Notes: generated by a model from the letters alone, not told the origin. A stretch of DNA of 64,000 nucleotides from Lethocerus indicus (GCA_019843655.1 JACDQD010000011.1:8040604-8104603), one strand, 5' to 3'; shown: positions 50,902 through 62,751, counted from the first letter of the stretch. Program-made: numbers and translations.

Positions 50902-51800
50902 CCCATTCGAGACGATTTTTTCGAACACGGTCCCCAGGAGCGAAATTTTTTTCTTTGTATTCTTCATTTTTAATAAAAAAAACATGTTTCACCCAATTCG
51001 TAATTGAATTCACATAAATAAGATCATTGCACACCGGGTGTGCAGCTCGCTCCTCGGAAAATGTTTATTGCGTTGTTTATCATTAAAAAATGTATAAACA
51101 TTTATTTCAAAAATAGATAATATAAAATCGTTATTTTGCTTTCAGTAATAAAGAACAAAATATAATTCAAAGAAAATTTTTAGAAAGTTGAATAATAAAA
51201 AAATAACAAACGAGAAATAAATTTTTAGAAAATTGTCTGAAGATAATACAGTAATGTAACTCAGTAATAAACAAAAATATAATTTGTAAATACATTTTTA
51301 CAACCGAACTGTCTATCGCTTGAGAGTTTGTCTGTAAGACTGAACTATTACGCGTCGTCGTTGCTGGTCGGTTTATGTCGGGTAAGAAAGTATAGAGTGG
51401 TGGAAGTAAATTTCTTATTTATTCACGGATAAAGATGGGTCAAAGAAAAGAAAAACTTATTATCTTAAGCCTACATAGCCTGCGTATCGCCTTCTATTCA
51501 TACAGCCGAAACGAAACTTATTATCTTAAGCCTTCGCTGCATGCGTATTCATAGTATTTTTCATGTAAGAAAGGCTTCAGATAATTTTTAGATTTTTTTG
51601 TACACAGTAAAACCAATGCCAAATTTTGTTTTCCTGTACTTTACAAATTTCATTAGTTCCAGAAAAATCTTATTTCGACGACTAGTTTACTCAGAATAAC
51701 TGATAATTGCACATTACTGTTATTGCACACACGGCGTGCAGGCCGTCTTATAGCCTCGGAAATCCATTGCACACACGGTGTGCAATCGGTCTCGAATGGG
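50902..51800. mobile_element. TTAA-flanked piggyBac-type MITE, 899 bp
   Basis: Perfect 12-bp terminal inverted repeats, CCCATTCGAGAC at 50902-50913 and GTCTCGAATGGG at 51789-51800, abut TTAA on both sides (50898-50901, 51801-51804). The ends differ from those of the element at 26173, so this is a separate family. Near the ends are palindromic motifs TTGCACACCGGGTGTGCA (51027-51044), TTGCACACACGGCGTGCA (51723-51740) and TTGCACACACGGTGTGCAA (51767-51785), which look like subterminal transposase-binding repeats. The interior is AT-rich, with a 35-base direct duplication at 51454-51550. No transposase coding was recognised on either strand. Confidence 0.88.
51454..51550 (+). repeat. direct duplication inside the TTAA element
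   Basis: AACTTATTATCTTAAGCCT with a following GC..TGCGTAT appears at about 51455-51487 and again at about 51515-51547, 60 bases apart. It may be an internal tandem duplication or a transposase-site array. Confidence 0.7.
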
Positions 51801-52680
51801 TTAAAAGTGCAGGGCATAATATTGGAGGTGTACAGAAACACATAAAAAAAACAGGGACATGTCTCATTAGGAGGGCCGACACCCGGATTTTACCCACCCC
51901 TAAGCGGTCTATTTTCACCGAATCCGTATTCGGCATTCGTGCCCAGAACTGGAGTAAAGAGGCCTCGGGGCTGTGATGCAATTTGCGTGGAAGCTACAAA
52001 TTGGTATCGCCGGCTACGTGCCGTCCGGGAGCTCATTAGGCCGGGGGGACTCCCGAGACTGCGGCCTTTTTTACCAACCGCTCGACGAAACAAATGGTTA
52101 ATCCTGTACCGGCGGGATACCGTTTTCCATGAGTCCCAATCCCTCCTCCCCCATCCGCCTCCACACCCTCCTCCTCCGACTCCTCCTTCATTCCGGATAA
52201 TGAGCTCCGCTTCCAGGCAACACGGGATGAGCGGCTCTTCGCCCGATACCAACACTACCGTGTTAGTTACCGTCGAGTTCAGCAATGTCCCGATATTCGG
52301 GGTATCTTATAAATTACACACATAACATCAAAAATATCGCCAGGTAGAAAGACAAATTTTCTCAGATACCTACCAGATGCGAGAAAAAAATTCAAAACGT
52401 TATTAAACTCTATAGATACGAGAAAATTATTACTGCGAGTTATTATTCAAATTTATTGAAGGTTAACATCCCATTCGACTATTCGTCTCTGACCTTTCGT
52501 GCCTTCGAATCGCACATTTATATAGTCCACCTAGGTTGAATACTCAATGTGAAAGCAATTCTCCAAATTGCAGTCTTCGAAACTGGACTTCTAAAAGGCC
52601 AACTTTACGCCGTACTGTTATTTAAGATCGAAAATCAAAGTAACCCACAAGTGAGGCGCTATACCGCGCGAAACCCGGAA

Positions 52681-52893
52681 TAATAACAGTGATTTTCATT
52701 CATAATTCCGTTATGTACGCGTTACGAATGTAACGGTCCCCAAGGAGATGAGTCCGTCCGGGAATAGGAAATGCGATATCCTCCCTCGGGTGAATCTGTA
52801 AACAGTGAACTTTGACTCGGGCTAATATCTAGGGTGGAGAAGGTGAACTGGCCGGCGGATAATAACAGTGATTTTCGTCCGCAATTTCATTAT
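52681..52893. repeat. spaced direct repeat of a 17-mer
   Basis: TAATAACAGTGATTTTC occurs exactly at 52681-52697 and 52860-52876, and the next 17 bases are also similar. The copies are 179 bases apart within a GC-rich island. It may be duplicated regulatory sequence or two fragments of a repeat. Confidence 0.6.
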
Positions 52894-53238
52894 TATTGGC
52901 CTAAAATTTATTGCGTGCCCCGAAAAAATTTCACGGATGCACCGTGGCCGGACGCGTAGGCGTCGGGCCCCCAAAGGAATTAAACACAGGGGATGCGGCT
53001 CGGCCCCTTCGGGCGCTGTGCGTAGCAAGACAATTGCGCGCAATATTAATAACCGGGCACAATGGGAATAATAGAATTGATAGTGTCGGCCGGGGGGGCC
53101 CCCGGGGCGCTCCGGGTCACACACACTAGTGCCCCGGCCCGAACAATACCGGCACCGAAAAGTAGAGGGTGTGCATTAACATATAATGTGTGGATGGCCC
53201 CGGGCCACTATCCCTCTCTAGAGCCGGGCTAGAGCCAC

Positions 53239-53262
53239 AGAGAGAGAGAGAGAGAGAGAGAG
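53239..53262 (+). repeat. (AG)12 microsatellite
   Basis: Twelve perfect AG units followed by a GGGGGGAGG purine tract. Confidence 0.92.
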
Positions 53263-53425
53263 GGGGGAGGGGGGAGGGAGAGACTCCGACTTGAGAGATG
53301 ACCAAGATAGCGGGGAGGGTAATCTGCATTGCTAATGGCCGGGGCACGCCCCTCGCTGAAATCTCCATCTTATCGCGGTCTCATCTCGGATGGCATCTGT
53401 GGCCTATGGTCCGGCGACATTCGGC

Positions 53426-53480
53426 CCTCTCTCTCGCTCTCGCTCTCCCGCCCTATCGCCCTCTCTCTCGCCCGTTCTCG
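53426..53480 (+). repeat. CT-rich simple sequence
   Basis: Imperfect CTCTCG/CTCT repeats in a GC-rich island, facing the AG tract 165 bases upstream. The two could form a weak inverted pair. Confidence 0.7.
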
Positions 53481-55802
53481 GAGCCTTTCCCCGGGCCCCA
53501 GATCTCATACCAGATCTAAAGATATACCTCCCCCTTCGAACGTCCTGTTATTAATTTGCGTGTCTCGTTTTTTTTTGTTTTCGTTTTTTAATTCACGGGT
53601 AACGAAAAAAAATCCGGCTATACAACTGTTATGTAACGGAATCGCCCTCTTCCCCCCCCCCCAAAGTTTTATTTTTATTCCGGGGAATATATTGATTTCG
53701 TCGCGGCGGCGGCGGCCTAACCCCAGCGGCCGAGATAAGATGTTGCCCGCCGATAAAAATGCCGCCGACTGGGAACGATTCAATTAATATTCACATTCAA
53801 TTATCGGCGGCGTTTGAAACTCCCCCCCCCTCGAAGAGTGAAGCCGATGCCGAAATCGTGTCACGGCTCGGCCGGGCTCCCTCTCTCAAACGGCGAGTGC
53901 ATTTCTCCCTGAGTCACCCCGCGCTGGTCACTCCAGTATGGGACATGAGCTTTAAAGTTCAAAACACTGAACAACAACAGACTATTTTCACGACTATAAT
54001 TAGCGATAACAGTTGGTACATATAGGAAACAATTCCATTGGCCTAGTAACACCGGACCTCAATTCTCTTTATATTACTCATATAATACCACATTAAGCGA
54101 CTAATCAAATATAGGATTATTTCGAGAATAGATTCTATATTAAACCGTATCATTATTAAGGCTAGTGCCGGTTGGCTATTAATTAAGGCTTCAAGTACTC
54201 AGTAGTTTCTGTTGCTATTTAACGATTCATTGTTATGCGACTTAATCGCTATTAAAAATATATTTCTAAAAGTTCGCATATTAATTTTATTTTCCTTATA
54301 TCACGCTAGTGGCTAGCCACTTGTTTAGTTTCGAGCGGTTAATATTTGTATGTGAAAAATCCCAAGATGTGAGACCTGAGTCCCACAAAAATATTTTGTG
54401 TGACCAATACTATAATTGGAAAGGAATTTCTCACTTGAATTCTGGAGTTTTGGCATGTTAGTGACAATGAGTACCATTGAGCCGGGGATTCGCTAGTACG
54501 CAACAAGTGTGGAAGGGAAGGGGGGGAACCGAAATCCGTTTTGACAAGATTATTTGAATTTACTGGCATTAACTCGTTCTTTATGGCGCGGTGTGCACGC
54601 GTTTAACATTTAAACTGTATCGGGCTGCGGACGGCATCGGTTGCGTTTCAATCATGATCCTCTTGCGGCATTTAAATGAGGTGTACTCCCAGCCCGAGAG
54701 TCTATCATTAACTCGGTTGAATAACTGCACATTTAGCATTGTGCGCTCGATATCGGCGTATGTTAATGCAATATAGAGTGGACCCGGAGCAATAATGCTA
54801 TGCGCTGGGTTTTCTCGAACGATGCTGGAAACGCCGGGCTCCATATTTAAATATGATTTAAATGCGAAATTATCACGAATCGTCAAGTCTGTCCTTTTAC
54901 CCGATGCCTATTGTCTCCAAATACCGTTACCTCAACATGCGAAAGCACGATTGCATCGACGATGCACCTACAAAACGCTAACCAAATGCTCTAATTTCTA
55001 TTACATGTACGGATATTTTGTTTTAAACCTCTCGTCTACCCACGGTTTTGTCAATTTCAAAAAATCCTCAAAACCAGAAAAGTTTTAATTTCATTTTGAG
55101 ACATCAATAATTGGATCCAGATTAATTAATCCTCGGTAGTCAACGACGAACAATTAACGTTAGACTAAAAATTTTTTCTTCGCTTTTCCAATGAATGAGG
55201 TTCGTGAAAGTGAAATTTCCCAGGTAATTTTTCAAACATATTGAGAGAAGATAATAAAAGCAAAATAAGTAAGCAGCAACCGAACAGTTTGTGTATAGGA
55301 TGGATGGGGTTCGGGGAATAACCGGGAGCCTTCATTAATGCAAAACCAATATTTCATTTGGGGCAGCGATACCTTAAGCATGTTCGAGTCAAAGAAATAG
55401 ATGAATTGCTCTTCTTCCGCTCCTGATATTCTCCCAGCGGTCTACACACACACACTAAAGCTTATATTCCCTCCTCAATATTCATCTTTATCATCCGATA
55501 ACTGTTTACCCTATGTTCAATGTGTCAGGCGGCATGAATGATGGCATGAGAAATCCCATTTAGTTCTCAAAGTCTTCATAAAAATGGTTCTTCTTTAATA
55601 TACTTCCTTATATATTTATAAACTGTGCTCTTATACGCTGGGACGACTACAGAGTTCTCAAAAATTACAATTATTGTTCTTCAAGAATCAACATTATTAT
55701 GTGTCAAACACAAATTTAGGAAATCATATTTTTTATATTAGTACCAACTTTCGAGGTTAGGACAACTATCGATATTTGTAATTATATTGCGGAATTATAT
55801 TA

Positions 55803-56037
55803 AGTGTACCCAAAAGTAATCAACAATTTGATAAGATGTATTTTGTCCTTGATGAGTTCCTCAAGAGGGGAATCGAAAATTTGCCGGAAAAGTGGCAGAG
55901 AGTTGTTGACAATATTGGTGAATATATATAGTAGGTAATATAGTATATAGTATGTAGTAGATTAATAATTAAAGTTTCTTTTTTAGCAAAATAAAATGAA
56001 TTCCAAAGTCAAAATGTTTATTACTTTTGGGTACCCC
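55803..56037 (+). mobile_element. mariner-type remnant, 235 bp, deleted
   Basis: The terminal inverted repeats share the core GTACCCAAAAGTAAT (55806-55820; complement at 56020-56034). With mismatches they extend to about 29 bp and are bordered by TA on both sides (55801-55802, 56038-56039), the Tc1/mariner target duplication. Inside are the last codons of a transposase. It lacks everything from the DNA-binding domain through the DDE/D core, so it is a deletion derivative (MITE). Confidence 0.88.
55842..55931 (+). pseudogene. C-terminal end of a mariner-type transposase
   Basis: A frame ending in TAG at 55929-55931 reads LKRGIENLPEKWQRVVDN followed by IGEY, the typical C-terminal tail of mariner-family transposases (basic residues, LPxxWQ+VVDNxGxY). 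About 29 residues remain and nothing upstream in the element is coding. Confidence 0.8.
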
Positions 56038-57634
56038 TAATATATTTTTCGGTTGCGACGATGTTCTAAACAACAAAATTTAACGATTTGGAGATTTTAA
56101 ACTAAATAATTACTATCATCGGCAGTTGCTACCTATAATCTATCCATTCTAACGACAAATGCCTTTGTGTCATCGAAACTATATTGACGTGAATGGGCAT
56201 CAGATTCTATAGTACTTTCATGCATTTAGCAATTGTATTTTATATTGTATTTCGTCGCCGAGTCATAATTCTGTAAGGTGAGGCAATTGGTGCACCTCCT
56301 AACTAATCACTAATTCCCACAGATCTCTGTTTACAAATTCACAAGTGTACAATTGGCGATCTAATCTCATGTTTACTGCACGCATCGCCAAGGTATTGCA
56401 CTCGAAAATTCCCACAGTTTCATTCAGAAAGTGAAATAACGAATCAGACATTCCGAAGACAGGCAGGGTCCCTGATGGCCCCGGGCGGAGAGTCGGACCG
56501 TGCGTGCTCTGTGCCGTATTCATCTTTTGAGAGGAGAGAGAGAGAGACCCCGGTGTTGAAATTGTTAATAATATACAAAGTGTAGCTCCGAGCGGACGGT
56601 AACATTCACTTATCGTCCTATTAATCTGCTAAAGTTTAATCAATACTGGCCATCGCGTTTAATATTTATTGCGGGACGGACTATCTCTCGTTGCCCACAC
56701 GGGCCACTCGTGTCCGGATGCACGCGAGGCCCGCGCCGACTCCGCGATTTACCATTTGTTGGAGATGGTTATCTGGCTCGCTACGCTTTTAGGGAGACCT
56801 CCCATGTATTGTAGGCAAATTAAGAGAAGCCTGGAAATGTCGGACGCCCGGCCGAAACATATTCTTATCTAGCTGTTATCATGAAATGGCGGATAGCTTG
56901 GATAAAACAACACTTCTGCGAATCGTAAGTCAATATGTAATACGTTATTCCCAACATCTCTGGACGAGTGGATTAAGGAGTACCTACCGCGAGGTTCTGG
57001 CCTCCACCGAGGACAAGTAGCATGGAGATATTCAAGAAGAAACGCATTGAACTAAGAAATGAGAAAATAAACTCACAAAACGATTCAATATTGAACCCAT
57101 TAATTCAGCCCAACAACAGGTCGGTGTACCCGCAACCACCCGATAATCCAAAAAGGACATAAGCTTAACCAAATCCCTATTGATCTAAACAGAACATTCC
57201 GATGACATACATGACAAACAAGACAACCTCCATAGTAAACGTGAAGTGACCGTGCTGACAGGATGCCCCGCAAGAACCAACATGCCGGAGTGACCCACTA
57301 CTGGCAGAAGGAGCTACCGAAGCGGCCTCTATTTCATTTCCGCGGACGTTTATGCGATGTTTGATAGTTTTGAGCGAGGGAAACTGCGAGTAAGTATTAT
57401 GGTAGCGACTTCAATTTACTAGACGGAGAAAACTACAGTAGTATAGTTACATTTGGGTGAGGTTAGTTCGCAGGACGCGACACGAAGTGGCCCTTCGAGA
57501 GGTGCCCGGGGCGAGTGTTCTCCGGAATCTTTTTATTGGCATATCTAAATCGGGTCGGGAGCGTCGCGTCGGCATTGTCGGGCGCGGCTGGTCTTTAATT
57601 GCCTGCCGCCGCCCCCCGAGCACAGGGACCGAGC

Positions 57635-57715
57635 GACGGACGGACGGAGGACGGACGGGTTCGCGGACGGACGGACGGACGGACGGAGGGAGGGCGAGAG
57701 GGAGGGAGGGAGGAG
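57635..57715 (+). repeat. (ACGG)n / GGGA simple repeat
   Basis: Two runs of ACGG tetranucleotides (57635-57657 and 57664-57687) followed by GGGA-type repeats. Arg/Gly/Asp-rich reading frames here are repeat artefacts. Confidence 0.9.
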
Positions 57716-58654
57716 GGTGCAGTGATAGATGATGGGGCGATAGGCCCTACTTGGCCGGGCCCCGGGAGAGTGTCAATGGGGGCCAGATAGAGAGATAGAG
57801 GGGTCCCCGCTGTAGTAATGAGCCGTTTACCTCGGGGTCCCCTGACGGTGACGGCCTCCTCCTATTCAGACTCGACGCGGACACAAATCAACCGGCGGCC
57901 TGTTATCCGGTCGTCTCCCGGGACGACAACGCTATTCAACCGGGCCCCCGACCTCCGGACACCTACAAATCACCTCCGCGGACTCCCGTCATTATGACGC
58001 CCCTTTCCCACCACCACCACCTCACCGCCTGGTATTTGTTAACCTCGCTTTGCGAAAAAATCCGAGTCATTAGTTGCCATTAGTAGCGCGGCATCCTTTC
58101 TCCGAACGTTTTGTTTTTATTTAACAGGCCGTGTGGACGACACATATCCAACTTCTTCTGGCGAGCAGCCCGGGTCAAGTTAAAAAAGAGAATCCACCAA
58201 ACGCCCATTTAACGCCGGCGATACAAAAATCAATTTTTGGACCTACTATCTCATAAAGTTGAACGCGCCGAAATATCAAAATTGTACATCCTTACTTCCT
58301 CAGATAAGAATAACAGTAAGTAAGTTATTTATTTTTATTATTATTATATTGTCTCGTCTAATCATAGTATACATAACTGAAACAAGGCACAACAGTCCGC
58401 CCCCTGTGTATCCACCCGCGCGGCCTTCGGGGTCTAACGTACCGTCCCGAACAATGGTCGCCTCCGCTTTACGTAACCGTTCGAGGAGATGAAAGGTCGC
58501 GGAACAATTTCCCGCCAGCTCGGTTCGGACCACAAGTGAACGGTACCGCGCCGCCCCGCCGGGTACGAAAGTAGTTCAGCCCGGGCTAGGGACCGGCCGG
58601 AGAGCACGAGGAGGGGGCGGAGACGTCCCGAGGGCCCCCGGGGGCGGTCCCAAG

Positions 58655-58656
<2 letters not shown>

Positions 58657-58689
<33 letters not shown>

Positions 58690-58738
58690 CGTGGGGACCG
58701 GCGAGCGAGAAAGAGAGAGAGAGAGTAAGAGAGAGAGA
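58657..58738 (+). repeat. AG microsatellite cluster
   Basis: A perfect (AG)15 run at 58657-58687, then several shorter AG runs to about 58738 in a GC-rich context. Confidence 0.9.
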
Positions 58739-58980
58739 CGGCGAGAGGATTTCTCTCCGCCGTGAGGTTTAATTTTCTTCCTGCTCTCCTCTTCAATAGT
58801 GGGTGGGTTATACAATGGGGGGTTGACCGAGCTCTCCCATGACCCCGAGCGCTCCGGTTGCGACACGCGGCCCGGGATCTGGTGTCGTTTAAACTGTAAT
58901 TGTATCCGTAATAACCTTCTTTTTCTGCCTTCACCCGGCATTAAAAGGTCCGCCTGTGAACGTTACGTTTACCCTTTTTT

Positions 58981-61309
58981 CCTGGCCCTTTATGTACACA
59001 AACTATAATTATTATGTTTATACATCAACAATGCAGCAATCGGTAATCCATTTTATTTCTACAACTGCTAATACTTGACTCATCCGATCAATTACTAAAT
59101 TGTAATATTTATTATAATTTGGGAATTATCTATATAATAATATTCGGAATGCCTACAGTGGGATATTGTGAGCGTGATTTACTGCAGTATTTCCACCATG
59201 TCTAAAATATATGAGTCTAAAAGCTTATAATTTTTTGTGTGACACTAACAAAGTTGAACTTATATATATGTTAATGCCAGGTTCTTTTGTGTGAGTGTGT
59301 TGAAGTGATTACTATGCTGTAACAACACCTATGAAGTGTGATTAATTTCCCATTGTGCTTGTGGTATTAAATCGATACGCGTGTATAACTGAAAACATAT
59401 TGTAACGACCTCTAGTTCATTTGTTTGCAATTGCGGAACGGCGCGGTGACGCAAGTGACATTGAACGTTTATAGTTTTCCAATCAAACTCCCTTCGTCGG
59501 TCCAATCGCAGCGGAGTTCTTCAAACGTGAAATTAGACGTCGTAAAGCGGCATCCTTCGCGTTTAATTGATCCTGGCTGTATTCATCATAGCTCGGCGGG
59601 CTGGAGATGTGTCCCTCTGTGCTCGGCACGTGCTCTTCCGCTTCACATTTCATGTCATACTGACCGGATTTTCATTTAATTTTTCTTTGCATTTTCTTCT
59701 TGTTACGGTTTCTCAATTATCAATCAATGAGGTCATAATTGAAAAAGTCATAATATAAATAAACACAAAAGACGACAATAACCTGGGATGGGGCTCTCGC
59801 TTTGGCTAGCGTTCGCCGTACGCCCCCTCAATTCCAGATTGCGGCAGATAAAAGCGAGAACCGGCCATTAAAATTGGAGCTGGGGCCCGATACATCTACA
59901 ATCGCTGCACTGAGCCCGGCATTCCCCGTAATTGCTTTATTTTTAATTAGCGCGGCTAACGCAAGCGGAATAAATCAAGCGACGCGCTGGAAAATAATCG
60001 AATATTTGAATTGTAATACGCGATAATTCAATGGGGCCGTTCTCCCCCCGACGTTGCTTTCGGGCATGCGTTGATTTATGGTCAAATTGGCGACCGTTCT
60101 CCATCTAAAATGGGACTATTCCATCTGTCTTACCATCCCTCGTGTTATTTTCCTCTAGGTTATGCAATCTTTTTCTAGACTTATTTCGGCATCTCACCAC
60201 CGTCTGGTCATTACGTCACTAAAACTGTGAGATACCCAGGCATATCAGCGTACACTGGTAATTACTTATTTTGTACTCCATATAAAATAAATGTCAAAAA
60301 TAATTACCTCTTAAATTGGGAAACCTACAAAGAGAATGAACGGAACAATATAATTGGAATTTCATTTTTTTATTTATGATTGTACCCCCCCTCACAACCG
60401 TCCTGCCACGCTCCAGTATGAGTTATCTTATATTCGTTATTAATCTAAAAATAATATCGTATTATTATAGTATAGTGTATTAAATTACTTCTATAACGTT
60501 GTTGTGCGTCAATCCCGTAAGAGGGGAAAGGAAGTATATTATGGAGTATAACAATAATTTGTGTAGAGAACGTCAATTTCTTTTGTTATCTACAAAAAGC
60601 AAATTTAGCTGAAAATTAAAATCTATCTACTACATTTTAAAGTTTTTTCTTCTTTAAATGAATCCAATAGCGGTTTATTAAACAACTTTCGTTCTATCTT
60701 TGGCATCTCACCGTATATTACCGGGAGTGTCTATAGACGATAAGATCGAGCGTCCTTTCAGTTATTAACGGATGAATGCTAAGGGCCGAAACCCAGTCCC
60801 AGGACTATATACAGCCCACACGAAGTACGATAGCGGCCGTCCGTTGTGTTTTTAAATCACTGCGAAGGCATTAAAATGTTTCCAATGTCACAAATTATAT
60901 GTTTGGGGCGAGCAGTTCTTTTGCGGCCGAATTACAGAAGGAGGCTGGAAATGAGGCGTGACAGGAGGGGGTCGGCGGGCCCCTCCGCGCTATCTCTCCA
61001 GATGTGATTTGCATTAATATCCGGGATGGACCCCGGCGGGTCGTGAGCCCCGGCCTCGTTACACGGCTTTTGTCCGGCGGTCCGAGCCGGTCGTGAGCCC
61101 CACTCTTTGCCGGCCCTCGGTTTACGGACAAATTGCGTCACACGGAACCGAACAATGGGCGCCCGGACGAGGGATTCGGGAGTTACGCGACCGTGTTATT
61201 GATTCGTTGTTTTGACGGCCGACGTGACGAATGACCATAGCGCGACTACGATTTGGCTTGTTTACTGTAATCATGAAAATAAATCCCTCATTTAGGTTTT
61301 AGGATGGAG
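58981..61309. other. intergenic DNA
   Basis: AT-rich with GC-rich islands at 59790-60100 and 60890-61260; no gene recognised. Confidence 0.4.
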
Positions 61310-61410
61310 CAACAAGCCCACGATGGAGAGGAATGAATTAGTCCTGAAGTAGAGGTTAGAGAACAGTCACAAAGCTTTCACATGTGCACACTACGAGATA
61401 AAATGAATTA
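61310..61410 (+). repeat. Repeat family B, copy
   Basis: CAACAAGCCCACGATGG, AGAGGAATGAATTAGT, GTAGAGGTTAGAGAACAGTC, GCTTTCACATGTGC and AATGAAT follow the family order with moderate divergence. Confidence 0.55.
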
Positions 61411-61621
61411 TAAAAAAAATATATCTTTTTATACATTTCTGCGACGTGGCAGTCGTCGAAGCAATTTAATTCAGAACAGCTCATTGGGTAAAGAACCATT
61501 GAGAGCAAAACATTCATAAATCCCACCCATAAAAAAGAATGAGCCTATATAACTTTTCCGACTCTTGTCACCTTGTGGTGTGACACGTCTTTTTTTTAAT
61601 ATTATACGATTTTAAACGAAT

Positions 61622-61664
61622 TGACGACGCAAGAATGAGCCAACGATGAAGAGAAAAATGCCGG
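61622..61664 (+). repeat. Repeat family B, fragment
   Basis: GACGACGCAAGAATGAGCC, AACGATGAAGAG matches the 5' block at 27721. A family A copy follows about 90 bases later. Confidence 0.5.
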
Positions 61665-61750
61665 CTTGTTAATTAACCGATGAAAATTCGAGACAAAATC
61701 CACAGTTGCAGTCCACGGCACGCCGTTAGATTCGGTCAATCTATTGACGA

Positions 61751-61796
61751 AACGCTACTGAAGGTATGGAAAAACCGAAACCGGTCTGGCGTTAGA
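61751..61796 (+). repeat. Repeat family A, copy with seven-base-pair stem I
   Basis: CTGAAGG (61758-61764), a GGT/ACC hairpin, GAAACCGGTC (61777-61786). The seven bases before the core (61751-61757, AACGCTA) pair with the seven after it (61787-61793, TGGCGTT), including one G-T wobble. The arms differ in sequence from copy 1, yet pairing is retained. Core base A9 is G, which would be expected to damage hammerhead catalysis. Confidence 0.65.
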
Positions 61797-61917
61797 CAAA
61801 GGCTGATAGTATTCGTATCCCCAACAACTATAAGATGTCTGAAATAATGAAGAAAATAACAGTCTAGAATAAGGAATAAACGCCGATAAAATGCTGGGTT
61901 TGGAGAAGGGCCCCCCT

Positions 61918-61920
<3 letters not shown>

Positions 61921-62012
<92 letters not shown>
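61921..62012 (+). repeat. compound (TC)23(TA)23 microsatellite
   Basis: A 47-base perfect TC run passes directly into a 46-base perfect TA run. It is the longest simple repeat in the window and probably highly variable. Confidence 0.97.
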
Positions 62013-62015
<3 letters not shown>

Positions 62016-62751
62016 CGGAAGTGACGGGCGATTTATGTCCTGCGTGGGACTTAATAATCTGTCCGACCTGTCGGTTAATAACCGAACCTCCTTTATTATT
62101 CATTTTTTTTATTTTAATTTCTCTCATCCACCGAATTAATAACTCTCAAATCGACGGTCGCCGCTCAATTAACTCGTTCGGCTAAACGGCGCCCGATGAT
62201 AATTAATAAAGAGTTTAATCGCATGATATATAAGTGGGAAAAGAGATGGCGCGCAAAAGGTTGGCTCTCGCTACTAATTCAATTATCGGCCGTTCGACGG
62301 GGGAAAGCTGCAGGAATTAATAATTTTTAATAGGTCAGGGTAATCCATTTAATATAACAGATCGGGGAAGGGGGTGACTATTTTGTTAGAATTTCCCTTT
62401 CCAATTTTACGATCAAATTGAAAATTCCAGGTAAAAAATCTTCAACATTCAGACAGGACGCATTCTGACTAGTACTCCTTCATACATTTGGAGGTAATGG
62501 TGATAGAATGAACGGTTTTATTACAGGTAATAAATTAAGATTAAAAGATGATGCTTATTTTCCATTAGAAACAAAATTAAATGTGCAAATACTTTTTTGT
62601 TAGTTTTATGCGCGTCTCATTTCCTCAAAACTCTAATTTTCTGAATCAAACTGAATGAAAAAATCATATCGAAAGAACTCATTTTCGACATCTATATATA
62701 ATGTTGTATATACGGATCATCATCATCTACTCGCCCGTTTCTGTTTTTCAG
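62013..62751. other. AT-rich DNA before the exon-like block
   Basis: No gene recognised. The sequence ends in a pyrimidine-rich acceptor at 62732-62751. If that is genuine, this region would be intronic. Confidence 0.35.

Larger units (their letters stand above)
51805..55800. other. GC-rich islands followed by AT-rich DNA
   Basis: The largest GC-rich tract of the window (51890-52290 and 52720-53960), with AG and CT simple repeats and open frames of up to 152 codons on both strands. None shows domains or codon bias. AT-rich and featureless from 54000 to 55800. Confidence 0.4.
56040..58980. other. intergenic: AT-rich DNA, then GC-rich simple-repeat island
   Basis: AT-rich to 56290. GC-rich at 57280-58130 and 58400-58970, dominated by ACGG and AG simple repeats. 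Overlapping 121- and 166-codon minus-strand frames at 58434-58941 are repeat-driven and rejected. Confidence 0.4.

Noticed and set aside
53329..53787. 152-codon frame and overlapping frames
   Set aside because: Runs through CT-rich simple sequence and poly-pyrimidine tracts; Ser-Leu-rich repeat translation.
56864..56905. Hairpin with TTATCTAGCTGT resembling part of miR-9
   Set aside because: The miR-9 seed (UCUUUGG) is absent, the stem is short and irregular, and the similarity is about 12 bases, so chance is likely.
57457..57790. Arg/Gly/Asp-rich frames
   Set aside because: Translation of the ACGG tetranucleotide repeat.
58434..58941. 166- and 121-codon minus-strand frames
   Set aside because: Driven by AG/CT microsatellites, giving Ser-Leu repeats in two frames at once.
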